64,000 nt of DNA from Corynebacterium imitans (GCF_000739455.1 NZ_CP009211.1:1-64000); one strand, 5' to 3'; positions 28,745-38,098 are shown, numbered from the stretch's first letter. Program-made: numbers and translations. The notes: generated from the letters alone by a model not told the origin.

Positions 28745-29185
28745 CTACTTGCGCGGGAGCGCCATGAGCGCGGTACCGATAGCCGCGAGCCATGAGTCCT
28801 TCGACAGGGACAGGCCCTCCTGGGAGGGGCGGATGCCGTCGTCCTCGGTCATGGCGTCATTGCCGAAGTACATGGTGAGCAAGCCAGCGCCGAAGGTGGT
28901 AAGCGCTGCGCCCGCCAGGCGGTTGGACACGAAGGGCGCGAGCAGGGCAGCGCCGATGCCGGTCTCGGAGTACGCGACGAACTTGGCAAAGGTCTTCGGG
29001 TCCACGTCTTTCAGCGCGGGGATGCCGGTCTGCGCCATGCCGTGGAGGAACTCGGCGGTGCCCTCGTCGGCGCCGAGCTTGCCCGCGCCGGAGTTCAGGA
29101 TAAACAGGCCGGTGGGTGCGCGCAGCAGGGTAGCGGCCAGGCGGGTGCCGGGGGTCTTCTTCTCGTTCTTCTCGCGACCGAACAC
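28745..29185 (-). CDS. DoxX-like membrane protein, 146 aa
   Basis: This small protein has a charged N-terminus (FGREKNEKKTPGTR) and then hydrophobic segments: about 17-35 (LLRAPTGLFILNSGAGKLG), about 68-90 (FVAYSETGIGAALLAPFVS), about 92-110 (GAALTTFGAGLLTMYFG) and a C-terminal one (WLAAIGTALMAL). The pattern resembles DoxX-type four-helix membrane proteins, where a Gly/Leu-rich first helix is followed by the motif GAGKL. The GTG start at 29185 is preceded by AAAGGAG at good spacing; longer in-frame starts have none. Its start is 70 bases from the stop of the exporter gene, same strand. Family assignment is a resemblance only. Confidence 0.6.
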   Translation of the reverse strand: MFGREKNEKKTPGTRLAATLLRAPTGLFILNSGAGKLGADEGTAEFLHGMAQTGIPALKDVDPKTFAKFVAYSETGIGAALLAPFVSNRLAGAALTTFGAGLLTMYFGNDAMTEDDGIRPSQEGLSLSKDSWLAAIGTALMALPRK

Positions 29186-29255
29186 GATGTCTCCTTTGTA
29201 AGTGGGGTGCAGTACGAAGTTGATGATACGTCTACAATCGGCCGTCGGCAAGCAG

Positions 29256-31349
29256 CTACACCGACAGCTCCGGGTGCAGGTCCTTCTCCGGGATCTGCCG
29301 CAAGTGCCTCAGGCCCAGGCAGGAAACGATCCAGGAGCCAACCGCGATGCCGATGAGCACCAGCGTCGCCCGGATCATGCGGGGATCGCCGCCGTTGGTG
29401 CCGAACAGGGCGTAGCGCATCAGGTCCACCGAGTAGCGCATCGGATCCCAGCTGTGCACCCACTGGATGAACTTCGGCTGCACTTCCGGCGGGTACAGGC
29501 CATTCGAGGCCACCAGCTGCAGCGACATCAGCGCCATGGTGAGCAGTCGCGCAATCGCCTTCCCGAAGAGGCAGTTGAGCATGTAGATGAACGAGATGAA
29601 CGCCCACGACACGCCCACCAACACCAGCAGCAGCGTACCTGTGTACGTCGGGTCGATGTCCAGCAGGAAGACCTGCACCGCCCACAGGAAGAAGGCCTGC
29701 ACCGCGCCGACGAGGAAAGAGGGCACCAGCGTATCCAGCATGACGCGGTAAACCGGCGTGCCCGAGTCGATCGCGCGGCGGTTAATCGGCTGCATCACCA
29801 TGTACAGAATCAGGCCACCGAACCACAGCGACAGCGAGAGGAAGAACGGCGACAGACCCTTGCCAAAGTAGGCCAAATCATCGCCCGTCTCGTTGAGTAC
29901 GACCGGTTGCGACGCCGCCGTGACTGCCTTGTCCAGGCGATCGCCCTTCCAGGTCGGGGCCTCCTCCTGCGCGTCGTGGAGTTTGACGCTGAGCTCGCCG
30001 GTGCCGCTGTCCAGCTGCACCAGGCCATCGTTGAGTGCGCCCAGACCCACGACCAGCTGGTTGGAGCCGTCCGCAAGTTTCGACGACGCGTCCGAGGCCG
30101 TATTCGCCGCCACGACCAGCTGCGAGGTGCCGTCCTTGAGCTGGGCGACGCCGGCGACCAGCGTGCCGGAGCCGTCCTGCAGCTTGGCCAGGCCGGCCGC
30201 CAGTTGCTGCGAGGCATCCGTGGCGCGGTTCACGCCGCCGCGGTACTGCGCGTTCGGGTCGTTCAACTCCGTGGCGATCTGGTGCGCGCCGTTCTGCAGC
30301 AGCTGCAGCTGGCCCACCAGGCTCGAATCCATCGCCGAGGCGAGCGCCCCGTTGTGCAGCTTCGCCTGCGTTGCGCGGGCCTGGGCGGCAAGCTCCGCCG
30401 TGCCCGGGATCGGGGAGGCGTCCAGGTCGCGGATGACCTGGTTCAGTGAGGCGTCGATGTCCGCGAACGCGGCCTGCGCCGCGCCCAGCTGGCCCGCCAC
30501 GCCCGCGATCTTGTCCACACCGCCGGCGACCTGCGACGCGCCCGCACCGAGCTTGTCGGTGCCGGACTGCAGCGTCACCATGCCCTCGGAGAGCTGGTTG
30601 GCGCCGTCAGCGGCGGTGCCGATGCCGGTGTTGAGCTGGTTCGCGCCGTCGGCAAGCCGCCCGACGCCGTCGTCAAGCTTGTGCGCTGCGCCCGGCAGCT
30701 CTTGCAGCTTCGAGTTGAATTCCTGCATGCCGTCGTCGAGCTTGGTCGCGCCGTCGTCAAGCTTCTGCCCGCCCTCGCCGGCCTTCTTCGCGCCCTCGTT
30801 GAGCTTGCCGGCGCCCTCGGCGGCCTGGCCCATGCCGTCGTTGATGGTGTTGAAGCCCACGAAGAGCTGCTCCACCACCTTCGAGCCGACCGTCACCGAC
30901 ACGGCATCAGTGATCATGCGGGTGGCCTGGCTGCCCAGCATCGTGGGGATAAAGCCGTTGGTCTCGTTCAGCGTGACGTTGATCTTCGCCTGGTGCGGGT
31001 TCTCCTCCTTCACACTTTTGGCGGCCTCGGTGAAGTCGCGCGGAATCTCCATGCCCAGGTAGTAGGTACCGTCGGCGATGCCCTCGCGCGCCTCCTCGGC
31101 GCTGACCACCCGAAAGTCCATCGGGTCCTCTTCGAGCAGCTTATCGACGACCTGTTGCCCCGCCTCGCCCTCATCCGAGTTCACCAGCGCCACTGGCACC
31201 TTGTTCAGGTTGCCCAACGGGTCGAAGTAGCTCCACACGAACAGGCCGCCGAACAAAAGCGGCAGCAGCGTAATCGCGATCATGGCCAAAGGCGGCAGCT
31301 TGCCGTGCAGAAACTTGCGGAAGTTCGAGCCAATATGCAGTCCGCTCAT
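29256..31349 (-). CDS. YhgE/Pip-type ABC-2 membrane protein
   Basis: This 697-aa protein has the YhgE/Pip layout. A first membrane helix (about 20-40, MIAITLLPLLFGGLFVWSYF) is followed by VPVALVNSDEG, the hallmark of the ABC-2/YhgE extracytoplasmic start. A long extracytoplasmic region of roughly 400 residues is made of Gly-Ala-x-x-Leu heptad repeats (for example GANQLSEGMVTLQSGTDKL), predicted coiled coil. At least five C-terminal helices begin near residue 515. Such proteins act in export at the envelope, and Pip homologues serve as phage receptors in Gram-positives. It overlaps by four bases the upstream degenerate ABC ATPase gene, so the two are translated together and likely form one transporter. 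Divergent tetR suggests drug or lipid responsive control. Confidence 0.85.
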   Translation of the reverse strand: MSGLHIGSNFRKFLHGKLPPLAMIAITLLPLLFGGLFVWSYFDPLGNLNKVPVALVNSDEGEAGQQVVDKLLEEDPMDFRVVSAEEAREGIADGTYYLGMEIPRDFTEAAKSVKEENPHQAKINVTLNETNGFIPTMLGSQATRMITDAVSVTVGSKVVEQLFVGFNTINDGMGQAAEGAGKLNEGAKKAGEGGQKLDDGATKLDDGMQEFNSKLQELPGAAHKLDDGVGRLADGANQLNTGIGTAADGANQLSEGMVTLQSGTDKLGAGASQVAGGVDKIAGVAGQLGAAQAAFADIDASLNQVIRDLDASPIPGTAELAAQARATQAKLHNGALASAMDSSLVGQLQLLQNGAHQIATELNDPNAQYRGGVNRATDASQQLAAGLAKLQDGSGTLVAGVAQLKDGTSQLVVAANTASDASSKLADGSNQLVVGLGALNDGLVQLDSGTGELSVKLHDAQEEAPTWKGDRLDKAVTAASQPVVLNETGDDLAYFGKGLSPFFLSLSLWFGGLILYMVMQPINRRAIDSGTPVYRVMLDTLVPSFLVGAVQAFFLWAVQVFLLDIDPTYTGTLLLVLVGVSWAFISFIYMLNCLFGKAIARLLTMALMSLQLVASNGLYPPEVQPKFIQWVHSWDPMRYSVDLMRYALFGTNGGDPRMIRATLVLIGIAVGSWIVSCLGLRHLRQIPEKDLHPELSV

Positions 31350-31927
31350 CGGTCCTCCTCATTCGCGCTGATGACCAGAACGGCAATGTCCTCGGCCACG
31401 GTGCGCAGGTTGTCTAGCAGTTCGGCGCGCAGCGACATGTCGCGGATCTGGTCCACGTCGTCCACGATCAGAAGCTCCGCGTCCGGGCGCGACACCAGCG
31501 CGAGCAGGATGCGCAGGCGGAAGCGGTTGAGTACGTGCAACTCGCCGACCTTCGCCGACTCTTCCAAGTCCTCCAGCCCGAGTGGTTCCAGCCAGCGCTC
31601 GACGGTGTCGTGCTCCAGCGGGCGGCGCGGGGTTGGTTTGAAGAAGGGCTGCGACCACGCGATCTGCTCGCGCAGCAAGTCGCGTACGGGGATCTGGCGG
31701 TCGAGGGAATCAATCATGTGCACGCCCGCAAGCGCGGTGCGCTTGAACCCAGGGCCGTCGACGCTACCGGAGTGTTGCTTGTAGCGCCCGGCGAGCGTCA
31801 TGGCGAGGGTGGTCGCGCTGGACTCGCGTCCGACCTGCAAAAAGTTGAACCCCTCTTCGGCGTCGACGCTCACCGGCGTGTCGCCTTTGCGCAGCACAAG
31901 GTCTGTGGCGCTGAGAATATGTGTCAT
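31346..31927 (-). CDS. Degenerate ABC ATPase-like subunit
   Basis: This 193-aa protein has the outline of an ABC nucleotide-binding domain: the opening ILSATDLVLRKGD, a Walker-B-like strand AELLIVDDVDQIRD (about 150-163) and a closing VLVISAN. The ATP-binding residues are missing. The Walker A position reads VGRESSATTL with no Lys-Ser/Thr pair, and no LSGGQ is visible where GELHVLNRFRLRI occurs. It is also short (about 220-250 aa is usual). It may be a non-hydrolysing regulatory or structural partner, or a decaying gene kept in frame. It is coupled by a four-base overlap to the YhgE/Pip membrane gene downstream. A TGGAG site precedes ATG 31927. The TetR gene is divergent, 107 bases away. Confidence 0.65.
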   Translation of the reverse strand: MTHILSATDLVLRKGDTPVSVDAEEGFNFLQVGRESSATTLAMTLAGRYKQHSGSVDGPGFKRTALAGVHMIDSLDRQIPVRDLLREQIAWSQPFFKPTPRRPLEHDTVERWLEPLGLEDLEESAKVGELHVLNRFRLRILLALVSRPDAELLIVDDVDQIRDMSLRAELLDNLRTVAEDIAVLVISANEEDR

Positions 31928-32034
31928 CGGAAAACTCCAAGTGGAGGGTTAGCTATCACTTAAAACTCCTGCTATGGTGCTCCGCAGATTCGGCGATGTC
32001 AAGACGAAAGAGTATCGCGCCCGAGGAGGCACCC

Positions 32035-32589
32035 ATGCGATCAGACGCGCGCGCAAAGCGCGACCAAATCATCACAGCTGCCACCGAGCAGTTCCGGACC
32101 CGCCCGAACTCCGCAGTCACCCTAGAGGCCGTAGCCAAAGACGCAGGCGTTGGCATCGCTACACTCTACCGGCACTTCCCCAGCCGCACCGCGCTGCGAC
32201 AGGCGTGCGCGCTGCGCTTTATCGACGAACTCGACGTCCTCCTCGGCAAAACACTCACCGACTTCTCCGCCGACCCAGAAGGCAATTGGGAGCGCTTCAT
32301 CTGGCAACTTGTCGACGCCGGCGTAGGCATCCTCGTCGGCGCCCTCGCCCCCGAGCACCCCGCCGACTCCGAACGGCTCGACGAATTTTTCAACCACGTC
32401 CAAGTCCTCCTCGACACGGCCGCGCCGCACGGGTTGGTTAGTCCTGACGCCACGCCCATCGAGCTTGCCTCCGAACTCATCGTGGTGACCCGCCCCATGG
32501 ACGAGACGCTGACCGCGCTGTTTCCCGACGTCCGCGAACGCCTCGTCCGCCACCTCCTCACCGCCTGGCGAGTTTCAGCCCAACCCTAG
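32035..32589 (+). CDS. TetR-family transcriptional regulator
   Basis: This 184-aa regulator has an N-terminal TetR helix-turn-helix (residues about 6-50): RDQIITAATEQF, then TLEAVAKDAGVGIATLYRHFPSR, which is the HTH and the YRHF signature. The C-terminal half is a variable ligand-binding and dimerisation domain. ATG 32035 follows GAGGAGG by six bases; upstream in-frame codons lack a site. It is divergent from the YhgE/Pip-ABC pair, the common arrangement for a local repressor of an exporter. The 107-bp gap has TAGCTA elements that could serve both directions, but no clear palindromic operator was identified. The regulated target is inferred. Confidence 0.88.
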   Translation: MRSDARAKRDQIITAATEQFRTRPNSAVTLEAVAKDAGVGIATLYRHFPSRTALRQACALRFIDELDVLLGKTLTDFSADPEGNWERFIWQLVDAGVGILVGALAPEHPADSERLDEFFNHVQVLLDTAAPHGLVSPDATPIELASELIVVTRPMDETLTALFPDVRERLVRHLLTAWRVSAQP

Positions 32590-32691
32590 TTAGACGTTCG
32601 TTTTGGGTCGTTGGTTCCGTTTCGGGCCAATAATGGGTGTATTCTCACATTCCCTTGTTTTGGCAGGTAAACGTGGTTTATCGTCGGGTGC

Positions 32692-33720
32692 ATGACAGAT
32701 TTGGATGCACTTGCTTTGGTTGACCGCTGCGGATACGACTTCGTCGCCGCAGCGGCCGGACTTGAGCTTGCCCAATTACAGGCACACGGCATCCAGCAAG
32801 ACCGCGCGAAGCAACTCCGCGACACCGCGAGTGTGCTGTGCGGGAAAACCTCGCACACCAAGTACCAGGCCCGCGCCCAAGAAGGCGCACGTGTCAACGG
32901 GCATAGGTTGGACACACTTGCCTACATCACCCGCTCCGCCCGCTCCCTCAAGGACGTAACCAAGCGCTGGCACTACATCGATCAGCTTTGTAACACAGCA
33001 GGCGACTTGGCGCGCATCCGCCGTGTGGCCGCAGAGCTGAAAGCCGAGCTGCAGGCGCCTGAGCCGCGCACCCCGAAAGCACGGGTCACCCACCACGGCG
33101 ACGGGTACGCCACCCTGAGACTCACCGGCCCCGCCGCCGACGTCCAAGGCGTCTTTGATGCTGCGAAGAACGACGTGACCGGCTGGCTGAACGGTGGGTG
33201 CCCGAAAGCCGAGTACCTGGTGCGGGTGACCGCCAACCTGGACCTGGGTGATTACCTGCGCATCATCGCAGGCGAAGGCAACGACGTCCAGGTGCACTTC
33301 GATAACGGAGTGATCGTGAGCGGTGAGGAGTTTGTGCGCATGCAGCTCGAAGAAATCGGCGCGGTCATCTTGATCGGGGTGATGGACGGGCCGGTCAATG
33401 CCTACCACGCCCGTTTTGCCACTCCGAAGCACCGGGAGGTCATGCTTGCCGATTCCACCACGTGTACCTGGAAAGGCTGCAACGCTCCCGCATCTGAGTG
33501 CGACGCCCACCACATGGTCGAACACCAACACGGAGGAGAGACCACACCCTCCAACCTTGGGTGGTTATGCAAGTACCACAACTCGCAAGCCGCCCGCGGT
33601 ACCCGGGGACATACCGAACGGCGCGACGGGCAGATCACCTACGTCTCACCCTACGGGAACGTCACCCCCACCGGCACCGACCACAAAGCCCGCGCCGACA
33701 ACCGCAAACCACCCGACTAA
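32692..33720 (+). CDS. DUF222/13E12-type HNH endonuclease
   Basis: This 342-aa protein is of the DUF222 plus HNH type (like mycobacterial 13E12-repeat proteins). The N-terminal part to about residue 200 is the DUF222-like helical region. The C-terminal HNH module has zinc-binding Cys pairs CTWKGC (about 260-265) and LCKYHN (about 291-296), around the beta-beta-alpha core ECDAHHMVEHQHGGETTPSNL (about 270-290), where the His pair and the N of SNL are catalytic candidates. HNH and zinc residues all look intact. These proteins exist in many copies in Corynebacteriales; their role is not settled. ATG 32692 lacks a strong ribosome site. It is followed by a bidirectional terminator. Confidence 0.85.
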   Translation: MTDLDALALVDRCGYDFVAAAAGLELAQLQAHGIQQDRAKQLRDTASVLCGKTSHTKYQARAQEGARVNGHRLDTLAYITRSARSLKDVTKRWHYIDQLCNTAGDLARIRRVAAELKAELQAPEPRTPKARVTHHGDGYATLRLTGPAADVQGVFDAAKNDVTGWLNGGCPKAEYLVRVTANLDLGDYLRIIAGEGNDVQVHFDNGVIVSGEEFVRMQLEEIGAVILIGVMDGPVNAYHARFATPKHREVMLADSTTCTWKGCNAPASECDAHHMVEHQHGGETTPSNLGWLCKYHNSQAARGTRGHTERRDGQITYVSPYGNVTPTGTDHKARADNRKPPD

Positions 33721-33802
33721 ACCTGCACGCAGAAAGCCTTCGCGCCAGCAAACACTGGCGCGCCTACAGGCATGCCCGGAACTAGTCGTCCCGACATAAA
33801 TA

Positions 33803-33847
33803 ACCCCGCCGACCTGCCAGGCGCTGCCTGGCGTTGTTCGGCGGGGT
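33803..33847. terminator. Bidirectional terminator
   Basis: ACCCCGCCGA (33803-33812) pairs with TCGGCGGGGT (33838-33847), with a nested CAGGC/GCCTG stem inside. It separates the HNH gene from the convergent 232-aa membrane protein gene. Confidence 0.7.
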
Positions 33848-33872
33848 AGGGGTGCGCGTGGTGCAGTGCTAG

Positions 33873-34571
33873 CTAGTCCGCGTCCTTGGTGCCCTTGCGC
33901 TGCGAGTCGTCGAGCGTGTCCAGGGTGGACAGCGTCTCGCCATCGGGAACGGCCGCGTCCGCCGCGTCGGCGGTCAGCCCCGTCGCCTGAGCAGAATCAG
34001 CACCCTCGGCAGGCTCCGTCGGCGGCACCGCGGCGTGCTCGCCGTAGGTGTCGGCGTCAGGCGCAAAGACGCCTTCGTTCTCGGTCGAGGTGGAGTAGAC
34101 CAGCTTCGCCTCGCCGGAGCGGGCGACGTCGGTCAGGTCGATCTCGGGCTCGGCGTCCTCGAGCTTGTCCTTCAGCCAGAACTCCCACAGCGCCCAGCCG
34201 GCACCCGCGAGCGCGCCCGCGCCGAGCAGCCCCGCGGCGACCGTACGGCCCTTGCCGCGGGCCTTCTTCTTGTGCGCCTTGGCTTCGGCGCGCCACGCGG
34301 TGCGCTGCGCCTCGCGCCCGGGCAGTGCGGCGTTGAAAGCGGCGCGGCGCTTGTCCAGGCGCGCGTGGGCGGCGCGGGTGAGTTCGCCGGCTTGGGTGCG
34401 CGCGGCGTCGTAAAGCTGCTCGAGCTCGTCGGCGTCGGTGATGTTGCGGTCCTCGAGGGCGGCGAGCAGCGCGTCGTAGGTTTCGCGCTTGCGCTTGTCG
34501 CCTTGCTCGCGGAAGTACTTGGCGGCGTCCGCTGCGCCGGTGAAGAGCAGTCGCAGGGTGAACGGGTTCAT
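33873..34571 (-). CDS. Single-pass membrane protein, helical N-terminus, acidic tail
   Basis: I do not recognise a family for this 232-aa protein. It starts MNPFTLRLLFTGAADAAKYFREQ, then a long charged helical region rich in Ala/Arg/Glu (about 25-105, coiled-coil-like, with many Arg pairs), a basic patch KKKARGKGR, and one membrane helix (about 109-128, VAAGLLGAGALAGAGWALWEF). An acidic, Thr/Asp/Glu-rich C-terminal tail (about 130-232) follows and is probably disordered and outside. ATG 34571 is preceded by AGGAG. It is divergent from metF with a 256-bp gap and has a terminator after its stop. Topology is predicted; role unknown. Confidence 0.75.
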   Translation of the reverse strand: MNPFTLRLLFTGAADAAKYFREQGDKRKRETYDALLAALEDRNITDADELEQLYDAARTQAGELTRAAHARLDKRRAAFNAALPGREAQRTAWRAEAKAHKKKARGKGRTVAAGLLGAGALAGAGWALWEFWLKDKLEDAEPEIDLTDVARSGEAKLVYSTSTENEGVFAPDADTYGEHAAVPPTEPAEGADSAQATGLTADAADAAVPDGETLSTLDTLDDSQRKGTKDAD

Positions 34572-34827
34572 GGTGCTCCTTGAAAATGTTGGTTATCTCG
34601 CTCCCGCCAGCCTACCGATTCCGCGCGGACTAAGCGTTTCGCAAAAACATACCAAGCGGTTCATTTTGCGGATTAATATTCAGAAAAATGTGGCCAACAC
34701 GCTGCGCAAACACGGCCGTCAATTGTGCCCGAAAAGTGCGCCCCCTAGATTCTTGGGCACCGTTGAAAAACGGTTTACGTCAGCGCCGAGCCCGGCGAGA
34801 TCACCGACATCGAAAGGTATTTTTCAC
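34572..34827 (+). promoter_or_regulatory. metF upstream/leader region
   Basis: This 256-bp gap holds the start region of the divergent membrane protein and the metF leader. It includes a small hairpin ACCGTTGAAAAACGGT (34759-34774), AT-rich sequence around 34670-34690 that may be a promoter, and the ribosome site GAAAGG 11 bases before ATG. No SAM or cobalamin riboswitch core was recognised. Confidence 0.4.
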
Positions 34828-35793
34828 ATGCGTGGGACCCTCCCTTCGACCCGACTGTCGGCCTCGGCACCGCTCGACAGCCTCGGCGAAGCACCGGTCA
34901 CGCCGCAGCGCCGCGCGCGCACGGCACTGAGCTTCGAGCTCATCCCGCCCCGCCACGACGCGGACTCCGGGAAGATCGACGAGCTCATCGCGGGCCTCGC
35001 CGCCTACAACCCCGACTACGTCGCCGTGACCAGCTCGCGGCGCAGCGACTGGCTCACCGGCACCGCCGCGCTGATCGCGCGCGTCGCCGAGACGACCAAC
35101 CTGCGCCCGATCGCGCACCTCGCCTGCACCGCGGGCACGCGCGAGGAGCTGGTCACGTGGATTCGCACGCTTATCGACGCCGGCGTCCGCGGCTTCCTCG
35201 CCCTCCGCGGCGACCTGCCCGAGACCGGCATGCCAGCGCACTACCTCCAGCACGCCACCGACCTGCTCAACCTGATCCAGGACGTGGAGGACGAGGAGGC
35301 GTTCCGGCTCGCGGCCGGCAAGTTGGCGCTGTCGGTGGCGTGCTACCCGTCGGGGCACGCGGAGTCGAAGAACTTCGACGAGGACTTGGACGTGTTGCTG
35401 GCGAAGCAGCGCCTCGGCGCGGACTTTGCTATCACGCAGCTGTTTTTCAACGCGCAGGACTATCTCGACTTTGTTGAGGTGGCCCGCCTGGCTGGGGTCC
35501 GCATCCCGCTGATACCCGGCATTATGCCCATGACCAGCCTCAAGCGCGTGCAGCGGATGGGCGAGCTCTCCGGCATCGCGGTGCCGGAGTGCGTGACCCG
35601 CACGCTTGCGCAGGCAACCACGCCGGAGGAGGAGTACGAGCTGGGCATGCAGATGTCCGCGCAGCTCGCCAACACCATCCTGGACGCCGGCACCGGCGGC
35701 CTGCACGTGTACACGCACAACAATCTCGCGGTCACCCAGGACCTCCTGGACCGCATTGGGATTGTCCAGCCCGCTGGCCATTCCCTGATTTAG
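34828..35793 (+). CDS. metF: Methylenetetrahydrofolate reductase
   Basis: MetF is a flavin enzyme that reduces 5,10-methylene-THF to 5-methyl-THF, the methyl donor for methionine synthesis. The 321-aa protein shows the beta/alpha barrel opening LSFELIPPRHD (about 33-43; the Glu is the conserved acid), then the segments AVTSSRRSD (about 65-73), FLALRGDLPE (about 124-133), GADFAITQLFFNA (about 198-210) and IPLIPGIMPM (about 226-235). ATG 34828 is used because the conserved domain starts about 30 residues in and GAAAGG precedes it. It is followed 41 bases later by metE on the same strand: the two catalyse successive steps and form an operon. Confidence 0.93.
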   Translation: MRGTLPSTRLSASAPLDSLGEAPVTPQRRARTALSFELIPPRHDADSGKIDELIAGLAAYNPDYVAVTSSRRSDWLTGTAALIARVAETTNLRPIAHLACTAGTREELVTWIRTLIDAGVRGFLALRGDLPETGMPAHYLQHATDLLNLIQDVEDEEAFRLAAGKLALSVACYPSGHAESKNFDEDLDVLLAKQRLGADFAITQLFFNAQDYLDFVEVARLAGVRIPLIPGIMPMTSLKRVQRMGELSGIAVPECVTRTLAQATTPEEEYELGMQMSAQLANTILDAGTGGLHVYTHNNLAVTQDLLDRIGIVQPAGHSLI

Positions 35794-35833
35794 ACCACCT
35801 CAACTTTCAACAAACAGCAGAAAAGGACGCATT

Positions 35834-38098
35834 GTGTCGAAAGCGACTACACCGTTTCCCAAGGCCACGATCGAGGGCTACCCGCGCATCGGCGCGAACC
35901 GCGAGCTGAAGCGCGCGCTTGAGAGCTACTGGGCGGGCCGCATTGACGCGGAGACCTTCCGCTCTTCCACGCACGCGCTGCGCGTGGACAATTACAACCA
36001 CCTGCGCGACCTGGGCCTGACCGAGGACTACGCCATCCCGGCCGACGTCGCCTACTACGACCAGGTGCTTGAGACCGGCCTGACGGTCGGCCTGATCCCG
36101 GGCGGCACTGACCTGGACGAGGAGTTCGCACTCGCCCGCGGCAACGATTCCCGCGTCCCGCTGGAGATGACCAAGTGGTTCGACACGAACTACCACTACC
36201 TGGTGCCGGAGATCGCCGCAGGTCAGGACATTACCCCTGCGCCCGAGCGCATCCTGGCGATCGTCGAGGAAGCCCGCGAGGCCGGCCACACCGTCCGCCC
36301 GTTCCTGGTCGGCCCGGTCACGCTGATCGCCCTGTCGAAGCCGGCCGAGTGGTCGCTGCTGCCTTCGCTTGTCGACGCCTACGCCACCGTCCTTTCCGCC
36401 CTGCGCGAAGCCGGCGTCGAGTGGATCCAGCTGGCCGAGCCGGCACTTGTCGCCGACCTGGACACCCCGGACGCCGAGCTGGCGAAGCACCTGCGCGAGG
36501 CCTACACCACCCTGCTGGGTGCGGAGAACCGCCCGAACGTGTACCTGACCACCCCATACGGCGCGACCCGCGAGGCGCTGCCGGTGCTGGCCGAGCTCGC
36601 CCCGGAGGCGCTGCACGTCGACCTCGCGCCGTGGACGCTGGACCAGGACGCCGAGTACCCGCAGCGCATCGCCGAGGCCGTCCCGGCTAAGACCCAGCTG
36701 GTCGCGGGCCTGATCGACGGCCGCAACGTGTGGGCCGCGAACCTGCGCGAGCGCTCCGAGGTGCTCGCAGCGCTCGGCGATCGCCCAGTCGCCGTGTCCA
36801 CCTCCACCTCCCTGCAGCACGTGCCGCACACGCTGAAGGCGGAGAAGAACCTGCCGGTCGACGTCGCTACTTGGCTTTCGTTTGCGGACGAGAAGGTCGC
36901 CGAGATCCAGGCGCTCGTCGCTGGCGAGGAGGGCGCGAAGGAGGCGTTTGCCCAGTCGGATCGCGCGGTGCGCACCCGCGCTGAGTCGACCACGATTCAC
37001 AACCAGGCGGTCGTGGATCGCGTCGCCAAGCTGCCGGAGGGCGCGGTCAAGCGCGAGCCGGCCTTCGAGGAGCGCAACCCGCTGCAGCGCGAGGCACTCG
37101 GCCTGCCGGCACTGCCGACCACCACGATCGGCTCCTTCCCGCAGACCCAGGAAATCCGCAAGGCGCGCGCCGACCACAAGGCAGGCACGCTTGACGACGC
37201 CGCCTACCAGGAAGCCCTCCGCACCGAAATCAAGAACGTCATCGAGCTGCAGGAAGAGATCGGCATCGACGTCCTCGTCCACGGCGAGGCCGAGCGCAAC
37301 GACATGGTGCAGTACTTCGCCGAGCTTCTCGACGGCTTCGTGGTCACCGAGAACGGCTGGGTCCAGTCCTATGGCTCCCGCTGCACCCGCCCGCCGATCG
37401 TGGTTGGTGACGTCTCCCGCCCGGCCGCGATGACCGTCGAGTGGGCCAAGTACGCCCAGTCCCTGTCGGAGAAGCCGGTCAAGGGTATGCTCACTGGCCC
37501 GGTGACCATCCTCGCATGGTCGTTTAAGCGCGACGACGTGCCGCTGAGCGTCTCCGCCGACCAGATCGGTGTCGCGCTTGCCGACGAGGTCCGCGACCTC
37601 GAGGAAGCCGGCATCAAGGTCATCCAGATCGACGAGCCCGCCCTGCGCGAACTGCTGCCGCTGCGCGCCGACGACCGCAAGTCCTACCTGGACTGGGCAG
37701 TGCGCGCCTTCCGTCTCGTCGCGCTGCAGGCGGAGCCGACCACGCAGATTCACACCCACTTGTGCTACTCCGAGTTCGGTCAGATCATCGACGCCGTCGC
37801 AGCGCTCGACGCCGACGTGACCTCCATCGAGGCAGCCCGTTCCAAGATGGAGCTGCTCGAGGACCTGGACGAGTCCTTCCACTCCGAGATCGGCCCGGGC
37901 GTGTGGGACATCCACTCCCCGCGCGTGCCGTCGACCGAGGAGATCGCCGGCCTGCTGCGCGCCGCGCTGAAGAACGTGCCGACCGAGCGCCTCTGGGTCA
38001 ACCCGGACTGCGGCCTGAAGACCCGCGGCTACGCCGAGGTCGAGCCCTCGCTGCGCAACCTGGTCGCCGCTCGCGACGAGGTCGTTTCCGGCCTGTAA
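35834..38098 (+). CDS. metE: Cobalamin-independent methionine synthase
   Basis: MetE transfers the methyl group from 5-methyl-tetrahydropteroyl-polyglutamate to homocysteine. The 754-aa protein has the duplicated barrel fold. The N-terminal half begins ATIEGYPRIGANRELKRALE, with the substrate-binding Lys/Arg segment. The C-terminal half begins near LPTTTIGSFPQT (about 429-440) and carries zinc ligands in IHTHLCYSEF (His/Cys at about 640-643), a Glu near 665, and the Cys of PDCGLKTR (about 725). The GTG start at 35834 follows AAAAGGA. The length is normal for the family. The gene follows metF in an apparent operon. Confidence 0.96.
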   Translation: MSKATTPFPKATIEGYPRIGANRELKRALESYWAGRIDAETFRSSTHALRVDNYNHLRDLGLTEDYAIPADVAYYDQVLETGLTVGLIPGGTDLDEEFALARGNDSRVPLEMTKWFDTNYHYLVPEIAAGQDITPAPERILAIVEEAREAGHTVRPFLVGPVTLIALSKPAEWSLLPSLVDAYATVLSALREAGVEWIQLAEPALVADLDTPDAELAKHLREAYTTLLGAENRPNVYLTTPYGATREALPVLAELAPEALHVDLAPWTLDQDAEYPQRIAEAVPAKTQLVAGLIDGRNVWAANLRERSEVLAALGDRPVAVSTSTSLQHVPHTLKAEKNLPVDVATWLSFADEKVAEIQALVAGEEGAKEAFAQSDRAVRTRAESTTIHNQAVVDRVAKLPEGAVKREPAFEERNPLQREALGLPALPTTTIGSFPQTQEIRKARADHKAGTLDDAAYQEALRTEIKNVIELQEEIGIDVLVHGEAERNDMVQYFAELLDGFVVTENGWVQSYGSRCTRPPIVVGDVSRPAAMTVEWAKYAQSLSEKPVKGMLTGPVTILAWSFKRDDVPLSVSADQIGVALADEVRDLEEAGIKVIQIDEPALRELLPLRADDRKSYLDWAVRAFRLVALQAEPTTQIHTHLCYSEFGQIIDAVAALDADVTSIEAARSKMELLEDLDESFHSEIGPGVWDIHSPRVPSTEEIAGLLRAALKNVPTERLWVNPDCGLKTRGYAEVEPSLRNLVAARDEVVSGL

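Noticed and set aside
34572..34827. Riboswitch upstream of metF
   Set aside because: No SAM-I, SAM-IV or cobalamin riboswitch core elements could be recognised; only a short hairpin was seen.
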